Shown here in pieces: positions 1 through 7,780 of a DNA stretch of 57,440 nucleotides (position 1 is the first letter of the stretch; the number at the start of each line of letters is the position of its first letter). A model generated the notes under the pieces. It searched no databases, was not told where the DNA came from, and saw only the letters and a program-made list of their open reading frames with translations. The stretch is from an uncultured Fidelibacterota bacterium. Lineage in GTDB: Bacteria > Fidelibacterota > Marinisomatia > Marinisomatales > Marinisomataceae. The stretch lies in the NCBI GenBank assembly GCA_902578385.1, contig CACHCR010000004.1:47501-104940 (forward strand), in the 5' to 3' direction. A program made the translations under genes and the position numbers.

Positions 1-402
1 TGTCCTGAAGACACTATTCAGTTTGCTAAAGATTTGTCCACGACTATTTCGTATGGATCTACAATTTTTATGATTGGAGATTTAGGTTCTGGTAAGACAA
101 CATTTACTAAAGGTTTTGCCGCTGGTTTAGGCTATTCAAATGAAGTTCAGTCACCAACTTATCCTATTTTGAATGAATATTCAAATTCAAATAATTTTAT
201 TTATCATTTTGATTTGTATCGTTTAAAATCAGTTTCAGAATTTTTAGAAATTGGTGGCATTGAATATCTTTCTAGTCAAAATGGAATATGTATAATTGAA
301 TGGCCTGAACTTATCGAAGGTTTTGATATTGATAATAAATTTAAAATTTCTTTTTCAGTTAATGACGATATTTCAGGTAGAAAAATTGAGGTTTATAAAT
401 GA
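1..402 (+). CDS. tsaE: tRNA threonylcarbamoyladenosine biosynthesis ATPase TsaE (5' partial)
   Basis: TsaE is the small P-loop ATPase that works with TsaB and TsaD in making the universal t6A37 modification of ANN-decoding tRNAs in the cytoplasm. The reading frame is open from base 1 and the first residues (CPEDTIQFAKDL) match the usual TsaE N-terminus, so the gene begins upstream of the window and the in-frame TTG at 34 is not the start. A Walker A motif (GDLGSGKTT) lies near bases 79-105, followed by the family's SPTY and FDLYRL segments. The 3' end overlaps tsaB by 4 bases (ATGA). This pairing with tsaB is common in bacteria. Identification is firm; only the start is missing. Confidence 0.93.
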   Translation, partial: CPEDTIQFAKDLSTTISYGSTIFMIGDLGSGKTTFTKGFAAGLGYSNEVQSPTYPILNEYSNSNNFIYHFDLYRLKSVSEFLEIGGIEYLSSQNGICIIEWPELIEGFDIDNKFKISFSVNDDISGRKIEVYK

Positions 403-1031
403 TTCTTTTGGGTATAGAATCTTCAAGTAGAAAATTATCAGTAGGTTTAATGAAAGACAAAATTTTTTCTGAGCTTTCTTCAGAAAAAATTAATGATACA
501 GCAAATAGCCTGCCAATATTATCAAAGCAAATAATTAATAAAGCTTTATTAAGCTTTGAAGATCTAAATGCGATTTGTATTTCAGCTGGTCCAGGTTCTT
601 TTACAGGTTTAAGGATTGGTATGAGCTATGCAAAAGGTATTGCTTTAGCTTTAAATATTCCGATTGTACCAATATCAACTTTTGATTCTTTGGCACATGA
701 TAATACTGTTAAAAAACTATCAGTTCTAATTTATTCTCATGGAAATACATTTTATATATGTGAATATAATTTAGATAATGGAAAACTCTCAAAATCCACG
801 GAGCCTAAAGTTATTTTAAAAGAAAATGTTTTAAAATTATCTCATAATATAGTTTTCAATGGACCTCAAAATATTTTCGAAGATTTAAAAGCACATAATT
901 TAAAAATAGAATTCAAAGAGCTTAGTGTAGAAAATATTATTAAAATTTCTCAAAAGAATTTTAGGTTGTTAAAAACAAAATCTTTGGACAATTTAGTTCC
1001 TGAATATGTTGGTAATTTTGAGGTGAAATAA
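399..1031 (+). CDS. tsaB: tRNA threonylcarbamoyladenosine biosynthesis protein TsaB
   Basis: TsaB is the ASKHA-fold, catalytically inactive paralogue that dimerises with TsaD to transfer the threonylcarbamoyl group in t6A synthesis. The 210-residue protein opens with MILLGIESSS, the usual phosphate-1-like strand, and carries the signature SAGPGSFTGLRIG near residues 62-74. The C-terminal half is weakly conserved, as is usual for the family, and the length is slightly under the typical 220-240. The ATG lies inside the end of tsaE (4-base overlap), and accD follows after one base, so the genes are probably co-transcribed and translationally coupled. Confidence 0.93.
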   Translation: MILLGIESSSRKLSVGLMKDKIFSELSSEKINDTANSLPILSKQIINKALLSFEDLNAICISAGPGSFTGLRIGMSYAKGIALALNIPIVPISTFDSLAHDNTVKKLSVLIYSHGNTFYICEYNLDNGKLSKSTEPKVILKENVLKLSHNIVFNGPQNIFEDLKAHNLKIEFKELSVENIIKISQKNFRLLKTKSLDNLVPEYVGNFEVK

Positions 1032-1032
1032 G

Positions 1033-1857
1033 ATGAGCTGGTTTACCCGAAAAAAACAAAATATAGAAAAAAATCCTAAGAAAGATTTGCCGAGTGACTT
1101 ATGGATTAAATGTCCAAACTGTGGCGAAATTCTTTATATACCAGAATTAGAAGCTAATAACTTCATTTGTCATCATTGCAATTTTCACTTTCCTATAACT
1201 AGTGAAAAATATCAAGAGATTATTCTTGATGAAAAAGCTGATAATCTTTTTTCTGAAGTAACTTCTATTGATATGTTAGGATTCAAGGCCAATAAATCTT
1301 ATGAAGAGATACTGGAAAAGGTTCCTAATAATAAAGAAGCAGTTGATTGTTTTTTTGGTAAAATTCAAGAAAGAAAAGTAGTGTTATGTATTATGAACTT
1401 TAAATTTATAGGCGGTAGCATGGGAAGTGCTGTTGGTGAAAAAATTTCAAAAGCTATTAACCTGGCAAGTGAAAAAAATTGTCCAATTATAATTTTATGT
1501 CAATCAGGTGGAGCAAGAATGCAAGAAGGAGCTCTATCATTAATGCAATTATCTAAAATTAGTACTCATCTTGCGAAGTTTTCCAAAAAGGGTGGATTAT
1601 ACATTTCAATTTTAACTTATCCTACTACCGGTGGTGTTACAGCTAGTTTTGGTATGCAAGCAGATGTTACAATTGCTGAACCAAAAGCGTTGATTGGATT
1701 TGCTGGACAGAGAGTAATTAAACAAACTACAAGTCAAGAATTGCCTGACCATTTTCAAACATCTGAATTTTTAAAAGAAAAAGGTTTTATTGATCTTGTA
1801 GTTGATAGAAAAAATCTAAAAAATAGCATTTCAAATGTATTAGAAGTTTTAACATGA
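1033..1857 (+). CDS. accD: acetyl-CoA carboxylase carboxyltransferase subunit beta
   Basis: AccD is the beta half of the carboxyltransferase of acetyl-CoA carboxylase. It transfers carboxyl from biotin to acetyl-CoA to give malonyl-CoA for fatty-acid synthesis. The 274-residue protein has the N-terminal zinc ribbon with Cys27, Cys30, Cys46 and Cys49, then the crotonase-like core with GGSMGSAVGEK, SGGARMQEG and the PTTGGVTASFG stretch. Its length is close to normal for AccD. It starts one base after the tsaB stop and its stop overlaps the guaA start (ATGA). The accA subunit is not in this window. Malonyl-CoA made here would feed the fab genes at 53622-56726. Confidence 0.96.
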   Translation: MSWFTRKKQNIEKNPKKDLPSDLWIKCPNCGEILYIPELEANNFICHHCNFHFPITSEKYQEIILDEKADNLFSEVTSIDMLGFKANKSYEEILEKVPNNKEAVDCFFGKIQERKVVLCIMNFKFIGGSMGSAVGEKISKAINLASEKNCPIIILCQSGGARMQEGALSLMQLSKISTHLAKFSKKGGLYISILTYPTTGGVTASFGMQADVTIAEPKALIGFAGQRVIKQTTSQELPDHFQTSEFLKEKGFIDLVVDRKNLKNSISNVLEVLT

Positions 1858-3401
1858 AAAATAAAGACAAAATATTAATTTTAGATTTTGGCTCTCAATA
1901 TACTCAACTTATTGCTCGCAGAGTTAGAGAGATAGGTGTTTTTTCAGTAGTAGAACCATCTTCTTTGTCTGTTGATAAAATTATCGAGATGAATCCATCT
2001 GGTATTATACTTTCAGGAGGACCTGAAACTGTAACAATAAGTTCTTCGCAAAAAGTTGATAAATCTTTATTAGAAGCAAACATACCAATTTTAGGAATAT
2101 GTTATGGAATGCAAACCATTGCTAATGAGCTTAGCGGTTCAGTAGTTACATCAAACGTAAGAGAATTTGGTCATGCTAAAATTTCTTGTGTTAATCAATC
2201 TGTTTTATTTAATAATATAAGCTTCGATTCAAACAAACTTGATGTTTGGATGAGTCATGGTGATAAGGTAGATTTGCTTCCTAAAAATTTTGAAATCATT
2301 GCTTCTTCAAAAGATTGTCAAATAGCTGGATTTCAAAATGAAAAGCTAAATATTTTTGGCTTACAGTTTCATCCTGAAGTAACTCATACTGATCAAGGAA
2401 AAAAGATTCTAAAAAACTTTATTTTTGAAGTTTGCAAGTGCAGAAAAAATTGGTCTACTTCAGATATTATTGATTCTATGGTTAATAGCGTTCAAGATAA
2501 AGTTAAAGATGAAAAAGTCTTATTAGGGCTTTCAGGTGGTGTTGATTCATCTGTAGTTGCAATGTTATTACATAAAGCTATAAAAAATAATTTAATTTGT
2601 ATTTTTGTAGATCATGGCTTGCTCAGATTAGGAGAAGTAGATGAGGTAATGTCAACCTTTGAAGCTTTAGATATTGATATAAGATTAGTTGATGCATCTG
2701 AATTATTTCTTTCAAAACTTTCCGGTGTAACTGATCCAGAACAAAAAAGAAAAATTATTGGAAATACTTTCATTGATGTTTTTGAAATTGAAGCTAATAA
2801 AATAAAGGATGTAGATTGGTTAGCTCAAGGAACTATCTATCCTGATGTAATAGAATCTTCTTCTGATGATCATAATTCAAGCGTAATTAAATCACATCAT
2901 AATGTTGGCGGTCTTCCTGATCGAATGAACTTAAAGTTGTTAGAACCTATCAGAGAGCTTTTTAAAGATGAGGTTAGAAAAATTGGTGCTGAATTAAATA
3001 CCCCAGAACATATTCTTTTGAGACATCCATTTCCAGGTCCTGGTTTAGGAATTAGAATTATGGGGGACATCAATAAAGAAAGAATTGATATTTTACAAAA
3101 AGCAGATAAAATTTTTATTGATGAGCTTAAAGCTAATAACTTGTATGATTCATTGAGCCAGGCATTTGTAGTCTATCTTCCAGTTAAATCAGTTGGTGTT
3201 GTTGGAGATGAAAGAAGATATGAAGATGTTTTAGCATTGAGAGCTATAGAAACAGTTGATTTTATGACCGCAAATTGGGCGCACCTACCATACGATTTCA
3301 TCGGAAAAGTCTCTAATAGAATCGTTAATGAGATTTCTTCAATAAGTAGAGTTGTCTATGACTGTACTGGTAAACCTCCTGCTACTATTGAATGGGAGTG
3401 A
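1854..3401 (+). CDS. guaA: GMP synthase (glutamine-hydrolysing)
   Basis: GuaA converts XMP to GMP using ATP and glutamine, the last step of guanine nucleotide synthesis. The 515-residue protein has the class I glutamine amidotransferase domain, with nucleophile Cys83 in GICYGMQ and the His173/Glu175 pair in QFHPEV. The ATP-pyrophosphatase domain follows with its PP-loop SGGVDSS near residues 227-233, then the dimerisation domain with PFPGPGLGIRIMG and the terminal KPPATIEWE. All key residues are present and the length is normal. The ATG overlaps the accD stop by 4 bases. Confidence 0.98.
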   Translation: MKNKDKILILDFGSQYTQLIARRVREIGVFSVVEPSSLSVDKIIEMNPSGIILSGGPETVTISSSQKVDKSLLEANIPILGICYGMQTIANELSGSVVTSNVREFGHAKISCVNQSVLFNNISFDSNKLDVWMSHGDKVDLLPKNFEIIASSKDCQIAGFQNEKLNIFGLQFHPEVTHTDQGKKILKNFIFEVCKCRKNWSTSDIIDSMVNSVQDKVKDEKVLLGLSGGVDSSVVAMLLHKAIKNNLICIFVDHGLLRLGEVDEVMSTFEALDIDIRLVDASELFLSKLSGVTDPEQKRKIIGNTFIDVFEIEANKIKDVDWLAQGTIYPDVIESSSDDHNSSVIKSHHNVGGLPDRMNLKLLEPIRELFKDEVRKIGAELNTPEHILLRHPFPGPGLGIRIMGDINKERIDILQKADKIFIDELKANNLYDSLSQAFVVYLPVKSVGVVGDERRYEDVLALRAIETVDFMTANWAHLPYDFIGKVSNRIVNEISSISRVVYDCTGKPPATIEWE

Positions 3402-4621
3402 ATTATTTTACTTATTGGATACTTGCAGCTGTTTTAATTGCTGTTGGATCAAATGACATTCTAGGTTCAATCGAAGGAATTTTTTGGGCATTGATTTTTT
3501 CATTTGTTTTGATTTTTGGAAGTAAGAACAGTGAGCGATTCACTCTTGTAGCACCTTATCTACTTTTTTTTACTATTTCATTTACATCGTTAATAGGATT
3601 GACAGAAACCTTAACTGGTTCTCATGCAACATCATCAACCCCCATGTTGTATGGATTATCATTTTATACAGCAAGTATTGCTTATTTACACAAAAAAAAG
3701 TTATTGATGTTGGTAGATGTTTGGAAGGTATCTAATCCGATTATGCTTTTTACTGGTCCAATGACTTTATTTATTAAAGATATACGTCATCGAGGAATTA
3801 GACATAGGATTAATTTTTATTTACCTTTTTTTATTATCGGTTTATTTTATTTTAAAATTATTGGAGGACCGCTTATATCATTTATGTTTTTAATAAACGA
3901 AACTGATATAGTTTCTTCTATTGTTTTTGCAATTATTTTTGAGATATTTGTTTATGCTAATTTTTGTGGACTTTCTCTTATGATTTATGGTATCTCTGGC
4001 ATTGTGGGTTATCAAATTCCACTTAATTTTAAACAGCCTTTTTCTGCAAGTAATATCATTGATTTTTGGAGAGGTTGGCATACTTCACTTTCTGCTGTAC
4101 TTAAAGAATTGTTTTACAATCCATTGAGAAAAAAAATTGGAATTTTAGGTACTTTGATTGTAGTCTATCTTGCATCTGCTATGTGGCATGGAATAGCATT
4201 CAATTTTTTTCTCTGGGGAGTTTTTCATGCATTATTATTTTATATAACAATCTTGATTAATCAATATCAGGTAATATGGAAAAACTTTTTTTCCGTTTCA
4301 ATTATGTTTTTAGCCATTATTTTTGGAAGATTTTTGTTTGCAGATAGTAATGTGAACAGATTAATTGAAAAGTTACATTTTAAGTTTATTGACTTCAGTG
4401 TTTTTGAAATATTTTTTTCTGTGCCTAAGATTTCATTGATTGCACTATCTATTGGAATATTTCTTATTGGTATAGAGTTTCTTTTTAGAAAAAATCATTA
4501 TGTAAATAAACGTACTTATAAACACCTTAGATTACCTATAAGTCAGTTTATAATTATGTTACTATTTTTATTATTGGCAATGAGTTTTGGAGGAGAATAT
4601 GCTATATACGGTCAACGTTAA
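3392..4621 (+). CDS. MBOAT-family membrane O-acyltransferase (AlgI/DltB type)
   Basis: This integral membrane acyltransferase probably moves an acyl group across the membrane for O-acylation of a surface glycan or another envelope polymer. The 409-residue protein is hydrophobic with roughly ten membrane segments. It carries the MBOAT signature FWRGWHTSLS (His230) and the catalytic-type His266 in MWHGIAFNFF. AlgI, DltB and PatA share this pattern. The gene starts inside the 3' end of guaA; an in-frame GTG at 3398 is an alternative start. The downstream SGNH-like gene overlaps its end, giving the classical pair of membrane acyltransferase plus exported esterase-like acyltransferase. The acceptor polymer cannot be read from the sequence. 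Confidence 0.85.
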   Translation: MGVNYFTYWILAAVLIAVGSNDILGSIEGIFWALIFSFVLIFGSKNSERFTLVAPYLLFFTISFTSLIGLTETLTGSHATSSTPMLYGLSFYTASIAYLHKKKLLMLVDVWKVSNPIMLFTGPMTLFIKDIRHRGIRHRINFYLPFFIIGLFYFKIIGGPLISFMFLINETDIVSSIVFAIIFEIFVYANFCGLSLMIYGISGIVGYQIPLNFKQPFSASNIIDFWRGWHTSLSAVLKELFYNPLRKKIGILGTLIVVYLASAMWHGIAFNFFLWGVFHALLFYITILINQYQVIWKNFFSVSIMFLAIIFGRFLFADSNVNRLIEKLHFKFIDFSVFEIFFSVPKISLIALSIGIFLIGIEFLFRKNHYVNKRTYKHLRLPISQFIIMLLFLLLAMSFGGEYAIYGQR

Positions 4622-5504
4622 ATCTTCTATTATTTTTTATATGTTTTTATTCTTCTTGCTAATGTATAGTTCTTATCTAATATATGATCATAATCATCAA
4701 AATATGGAACATATAAAAGACTTTGGTTTAGCGAAAAGAACTCTATCAGAAGAAGTAAGCTTTGATTCTGTTTTGCTAGGCGGATCAAATGTTGCATATA
4801 GTCTAAGTGCTGAACAATTAACTCTTGAATCAAATAATTTTTGGTTTAATTTTGGTCTTTCTTCTGAGGGTTTTAAGGATGAAAACTATTGGAGTTATAT
4901 AGAAGAGACAATCGATAAAGATAAGCGTTCAAAAATAAAGTTTGCTGTTTACAGTAGCATATCACCATTTAAGAGTGGACATATATTATATAGAAAAAGT
5001 AGTATTCAAAATATTTGGGGTGAAATCCCGTTAAGCTTCTTTCCATCACTTTCATTGGCACATCGATTAAAATCATTTTTTGATAATAAAAAAACTTTAA
5101 TATATCCTATGCCATTATTACGTGGTGACTTCAATTTTAAGAATAAAGAATGCAATCAGAACTATATTGTTAGATTTGAACGTGAGATGAAAGAAATTGT
5201 ACTTCAGGAATGGGTTGAATCTCAATCAAAAGATATCAGTAGAATTTTTCCTAATGCAAAGATTATTTTTGTAATGCCTAGCGAATTCTATGGTAGTAAG
5301 TATGATAGGGAGCTAGCAGACTCGATGAGCAATGTTTTAAAAAATATAGTTTTATCAAATCCTAGATTAGAAATCATTTATTTTTCTCAGAATCCTTTTC
5401 CTTCACAAAAGATTACATGCGATTCTATGCTTCATGGAAACTCTGAAGGACGTCAATGGCGTACCAAAGAACTTTCACAGTTCCTTTCTACAATACCTAA
5501 ATAA
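4599..5504 (+). CDS. membrane-anchored SGNH/DltD-AlgJ-like acyltransferase partner
   Basis: This is probably the extracytoplasmic partner of the MBOAT protein encoded just upstream. I chose the ATG at 4599 because GGAGGAG directly precedes it at suitable spacing; an in-frame TTG at 4587 would add four residues. The roughly 301-residue product has one N-terminal membrane anchor (about residues 9-29). The block LLGGSNVAYSL looks like SGNH motif I, with candidate nucleophile Ser63, and a C-terminal DSMLHGNSEG segment could supply the Asp/His pair. DltD, AlgJ/X and PatB proteins have this architecture. Overall similarity is weak, so the class is inferred from motifs and context. It overlaps the MBOAT gene by 23 bases. 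Confidence 0.6.
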   Translation: MLYTVNVKSSIIFYMFLFFLLMYSSYLIYDHNHQNMEHIKDFGLAKRTLSEEVSFDSVLLGGSNVAYSLSAEQLTLESNNFWFNFGLSSEGFKDENYWSYIEETIDKDKRSKIKFAVYSSISPFKSGHILYRKSSIQNIWGEIPLSFFPSLSLAHRLKSFFDNKKTLIYPMPLLRGDFNFKNKECNQNYIVRFEREMKEIVLQEWVESQSKDISRIFPNAKIIFVMPSEFYGSKYDRELADSMSNVLKNIVLSNPRLEIIYFSQNPFPSQKITCDSMLHGNSEGRQWRTKELSQFLSTIPK

Positions 5505-5628
5505 TTTTTTCCATTTAGTCGTTGGCTTTAGCTCATTCATTTATTTAAGTTTATTAATAAAAGTAGTATCATACGTGTAAATACATCAAAAAGCCTAAAG
5601 TAGCTGGCTACAATTGAATGGAAATATA
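5505..5628. other. intergenic gap before the sulfatase gene
   Basis: This is one of the longest non-coding stretches in the window, at about 124 bases. It separates the acyltransferase pair from the sulfatase gene and probably holds the sulfatase promoter. I saw no clear tRNA, strong hairpin with U-tract, or convincing promoter hexamers. A short AGCC/GGCT inverted repeat around 5591-5608 is too weak to call. Confidence 0.4.
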
Positions 5629-7275
5629 ATGAAAAAAATAATTTTTCTTTTTTTAGCTATTATAATAAGCTTTATTATTTGGCAAAACAGAGTAAACGTA
5701 GTCATATGGTCCATTCCAAAAATTCTAAATATTATTAAACCGATTTCATCCGAAGGAAGCTCAAATTGGGAACAAGGTCCAATTGAAAAAAATAATTCAG
5801 ATCAAAGGCCAAATATCATATTAATATTGGCTGATGATTTAGGTTTCAATGATATTTCTTTTTACAATGGAGGAGCTGGAAGTGGATCTTTAATGACTCC
5901 CAATATTGATAAAATTGCTACGGATGGAGTTATTTTTGAAAATGGATATGCAGCAAACGCAATGTGCGCCCAATCAAGAGCATCTATAATGACAGGCCGT
6001 TACTCTACAAGATTTGGTTTTGAATTTACTCCTTTATTTCCTGGAGCAAATAAATTAATGGAATGGATTATCAATATTGAAGATCCAGAACTTAAAGTAG
6101 AATTTCAAAAAGACGCCTATGCAGAATTAGAGAACGTTTTTTCAGCTGGAGTACCATCATCAGAAATTACCATAGCTGAAGTATTAAAAAATTCTGGTTA
6201 TTATACTGCCCATGTAGGAAAATGGCATCTTGGAAGGGTTGATGGAAGTCATCCTAATGATCAAGGTTTTGATGATAGCCTATTAATGGAAGGTGGATTA
6301 TATCTTCCTGAAAACGACAAATCAGTAGTTAATGCTAAATTTGATAATCCTGTTGATAATATGGTTTGGGCAAGATCTCAGTTCAGCGTATCTTTTAACA
6401 AAGGTCCAATCTTTAAACCTGGAGGATATCTTACTGATTACTATACCGATGAAGCAATTAATGTAATTGAGAAAAACAAAAATCGTCCGTTTTTTCTTTA
6501 CTTGGCACATTGGGCTGTTCATAATCCTTTACAAGCCTTGAAAGAAGATGTAGATGCCGTAAGCCATCATACAAAACCTCATAATCTTCAAGTTTATTCT
6601 GCTATGATTAGAGCTTTAGATAGGAGTATTGGAAGAATTCTTGATACATTGGATCAAAATGGTATTTCGGAAAATACACTTATAATTTTAACTAGCGATA
6701 ATGGCGGCGCTAGCTATATTGAACTTTCTGATATAAATAAACCATATAGAGGATGGAAGTTAACTCATTTTGAAGGTGGGATGCATATACCTTTCATGGC
6801 TAAATGGCCAAGAGAAATTGATGCTGGTACTTCTTTTACGCCAGTAGTACATCATAATGATATTTTTCAAACCATTGCAGCAGCTGGAAAAGCTGATATA
6901 CCAAAAGATAGAAAGTTAGATGGGTTTAATTTTCTCCCTTATGTTAAAGGCGAGAAAAATGGAAAAATACACCAAACTATTTTTTGGAGACAGGGTCATC
7001 AGCAGACAGTTTTACACAATGGATGGAAATTGATTAGAACTAATAAAGAAGATCAAAAATGGTTGTTCAATCTCAATGAAGATCCAACCGAAAAAAATAA
7101 TTTAGTTAAAAATTTTCCTGACAAAGTTAATTTATTAGATAGTCTTCTTGACGATCATAATTCTGAACAATTAAAATCAATGTGGCCAAGCGTAATTAAT
7201 TCTCCAATTTTAATAGATAAGCATTTTGGAGAAGAATATGAAGAGGGCGATGAATACATTTATTGGCCAAATTAA
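5629..7275 (+). CDS. membrane-anchored sulfatase (arylsulfatase family)
   Basis: This is an alkaline-phosphatase-superfamily sulfatase that would hydrolyse sulfate esters, possibly from algal polysaccharides or sulfated lipids, outside the cytoplasm. I prefer the ATG at 5629 (MKKIIFLFL) over the in-frame TTG at 5614. One N-terminal hydrophobic segment suggests an uncleaved anchor. Metal-binding ADD follows NIILIL, and the maturation motif reads CAQSR (Cys near residue 113, bases 5965-5967), then TGRY, VGKWHLG, DQGFDD and SDNGG. The canonical motif is CxPxR; here the Pro is Gln, which is unusual for formylglycine formation. The roughly 548-residue length is normal. The stop overlaps the following GNAT start by one base (TAATG). 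Confidence 0.9.
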   Translation: MKKIIFLFLAIIISFIIWQNRVNVVIWSIPKILNIIKPISSEGSSNWEQGPIEKNNSDQRPNIILILADDLGFNDISFYNGGAGSGSLMTPNIDKIATDGVIFENGYAANAMCAQSRASIMTGRYSTRFGFEFTPLFPGANKLMEWIINIEDPELKVEFQKDAYAELENVFSAGVPSSEITIAEVLKNSGYYTAHVGKWHLGRVDGSHPNDQGFDDSLLMEGGLYLPENDKSVVNAKFDNPVDNMVWARSQFSVSFNKGPIFKPGGYLTDYYTDEAINVIEKNKNRPFFLYLAHWAVHNPLQALKEDVDAVSHHTKPHNLQVYSAMIRALDRSIGRILDTLDQNGISENTLIILTSDNGGASYIELSDINKPYRGWKLTHFEGGMHIPFMAKWPREIDAGTSFTPVVHHNDIFQTIAAAGKADIPKDRKLDGFNFLPYVKGEKNGKIHQTIFWRQGHQQTVLHNGWKLIRTNKEDQKWLFNLNEDPTEKNNLVKNFPDKVNLLDSLLDDHNSEQLKSMWPSVINSPILIDKHFGEEYEEGDEYIYWPN

Positions 7276-7751
7276 TGAAAATAAATAATTCTAATATTTG
7301 CATTAATGAGTATGAAACAAAATTTGATAAAGATTTTTTTGTTTTAAATAAGGCATGGATAGAAGAAAGTTGGATTTTAGAAGAGTCTGACAAAAAAGAT
7401 TTACTAAATCCAAAAAAAATTGTTGATAACGGTGGACAAGTTTTCTTTGCCGTAGAAAGTCAGAGTGCAGTTGGCACAGTGGCAATGATTAAGAGCTCAG
7501 AGTGTAAGTTTGAATTAGCTAAAATGACAGTAAAAGAAAATTATAGAGGAAAAGGAATTGCTAATATGCTAATGGATCAGTGCCTTGATTTTGCAAAGCA
7601 AAAAAATGCTAAAGAAATTTTTTTAATATCAAACGATTCATTAACTATAGCTAGGAACCTTTATGATAAATATGGTTTTAAAGAAGTAGATTTAGATTCT
7701 CAGAAATATGATAGGGGAAACGTTAAAATGACACTTAAAATAACAAATTAA
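7275..7751 (+). CDS. GNAT-family N-acetyltransferase
   Basis: This is a predicted acetyl-CoA-dependent N-acetyltransferase of unknown substrate. The ATG at 7275 shares its A with the last base of the sulfatase stop, so I used it rather than the in-frame TTG at 7263. The roughly 158-residue protein has the GNAT core. Motif A is AKMTVKENYRGKGIANMLM, with the acetyl-CoA pyrophosphate loop RGKGIA, and the later LYDKYGFKEVD is the usual C-terminal strand. It could be a protein, amine or small-molecule acetyltransferase; nothing in the sequence decides. Coupling to the sulfatase suggests co-expression only. Confidence 0.85.
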   Translation: MKINNSNICINEYETKFDKDFFVLNKAWIEESWILEESDKKDLLNPKKIVDNGGQVFFAVESQSAVGTVAMIKSSECKFELAKMTVKENYRGKGIANMLMDQCLDFAKQKNAKEIFLISNDSLTIARNLYDKYGFKEVDLDSQKYDRGNVKMTLKITN

Positions 7752-7780
7752 AAATTAATGCATTTAATGTATATTTAATC

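Noticed and set aside
5505-5628. tRNA or small RNA in the gap before the sulfatase gene
   Set aside because: I found no cloverleaf, TTC-arm or strong hairpin, only weak short inverted repeats.
7752-7780. glmS ribozyme or riboswitch upstream of glmS
   Set aside because: Only 29 bases are available, far too few for the glmS ribozyme.
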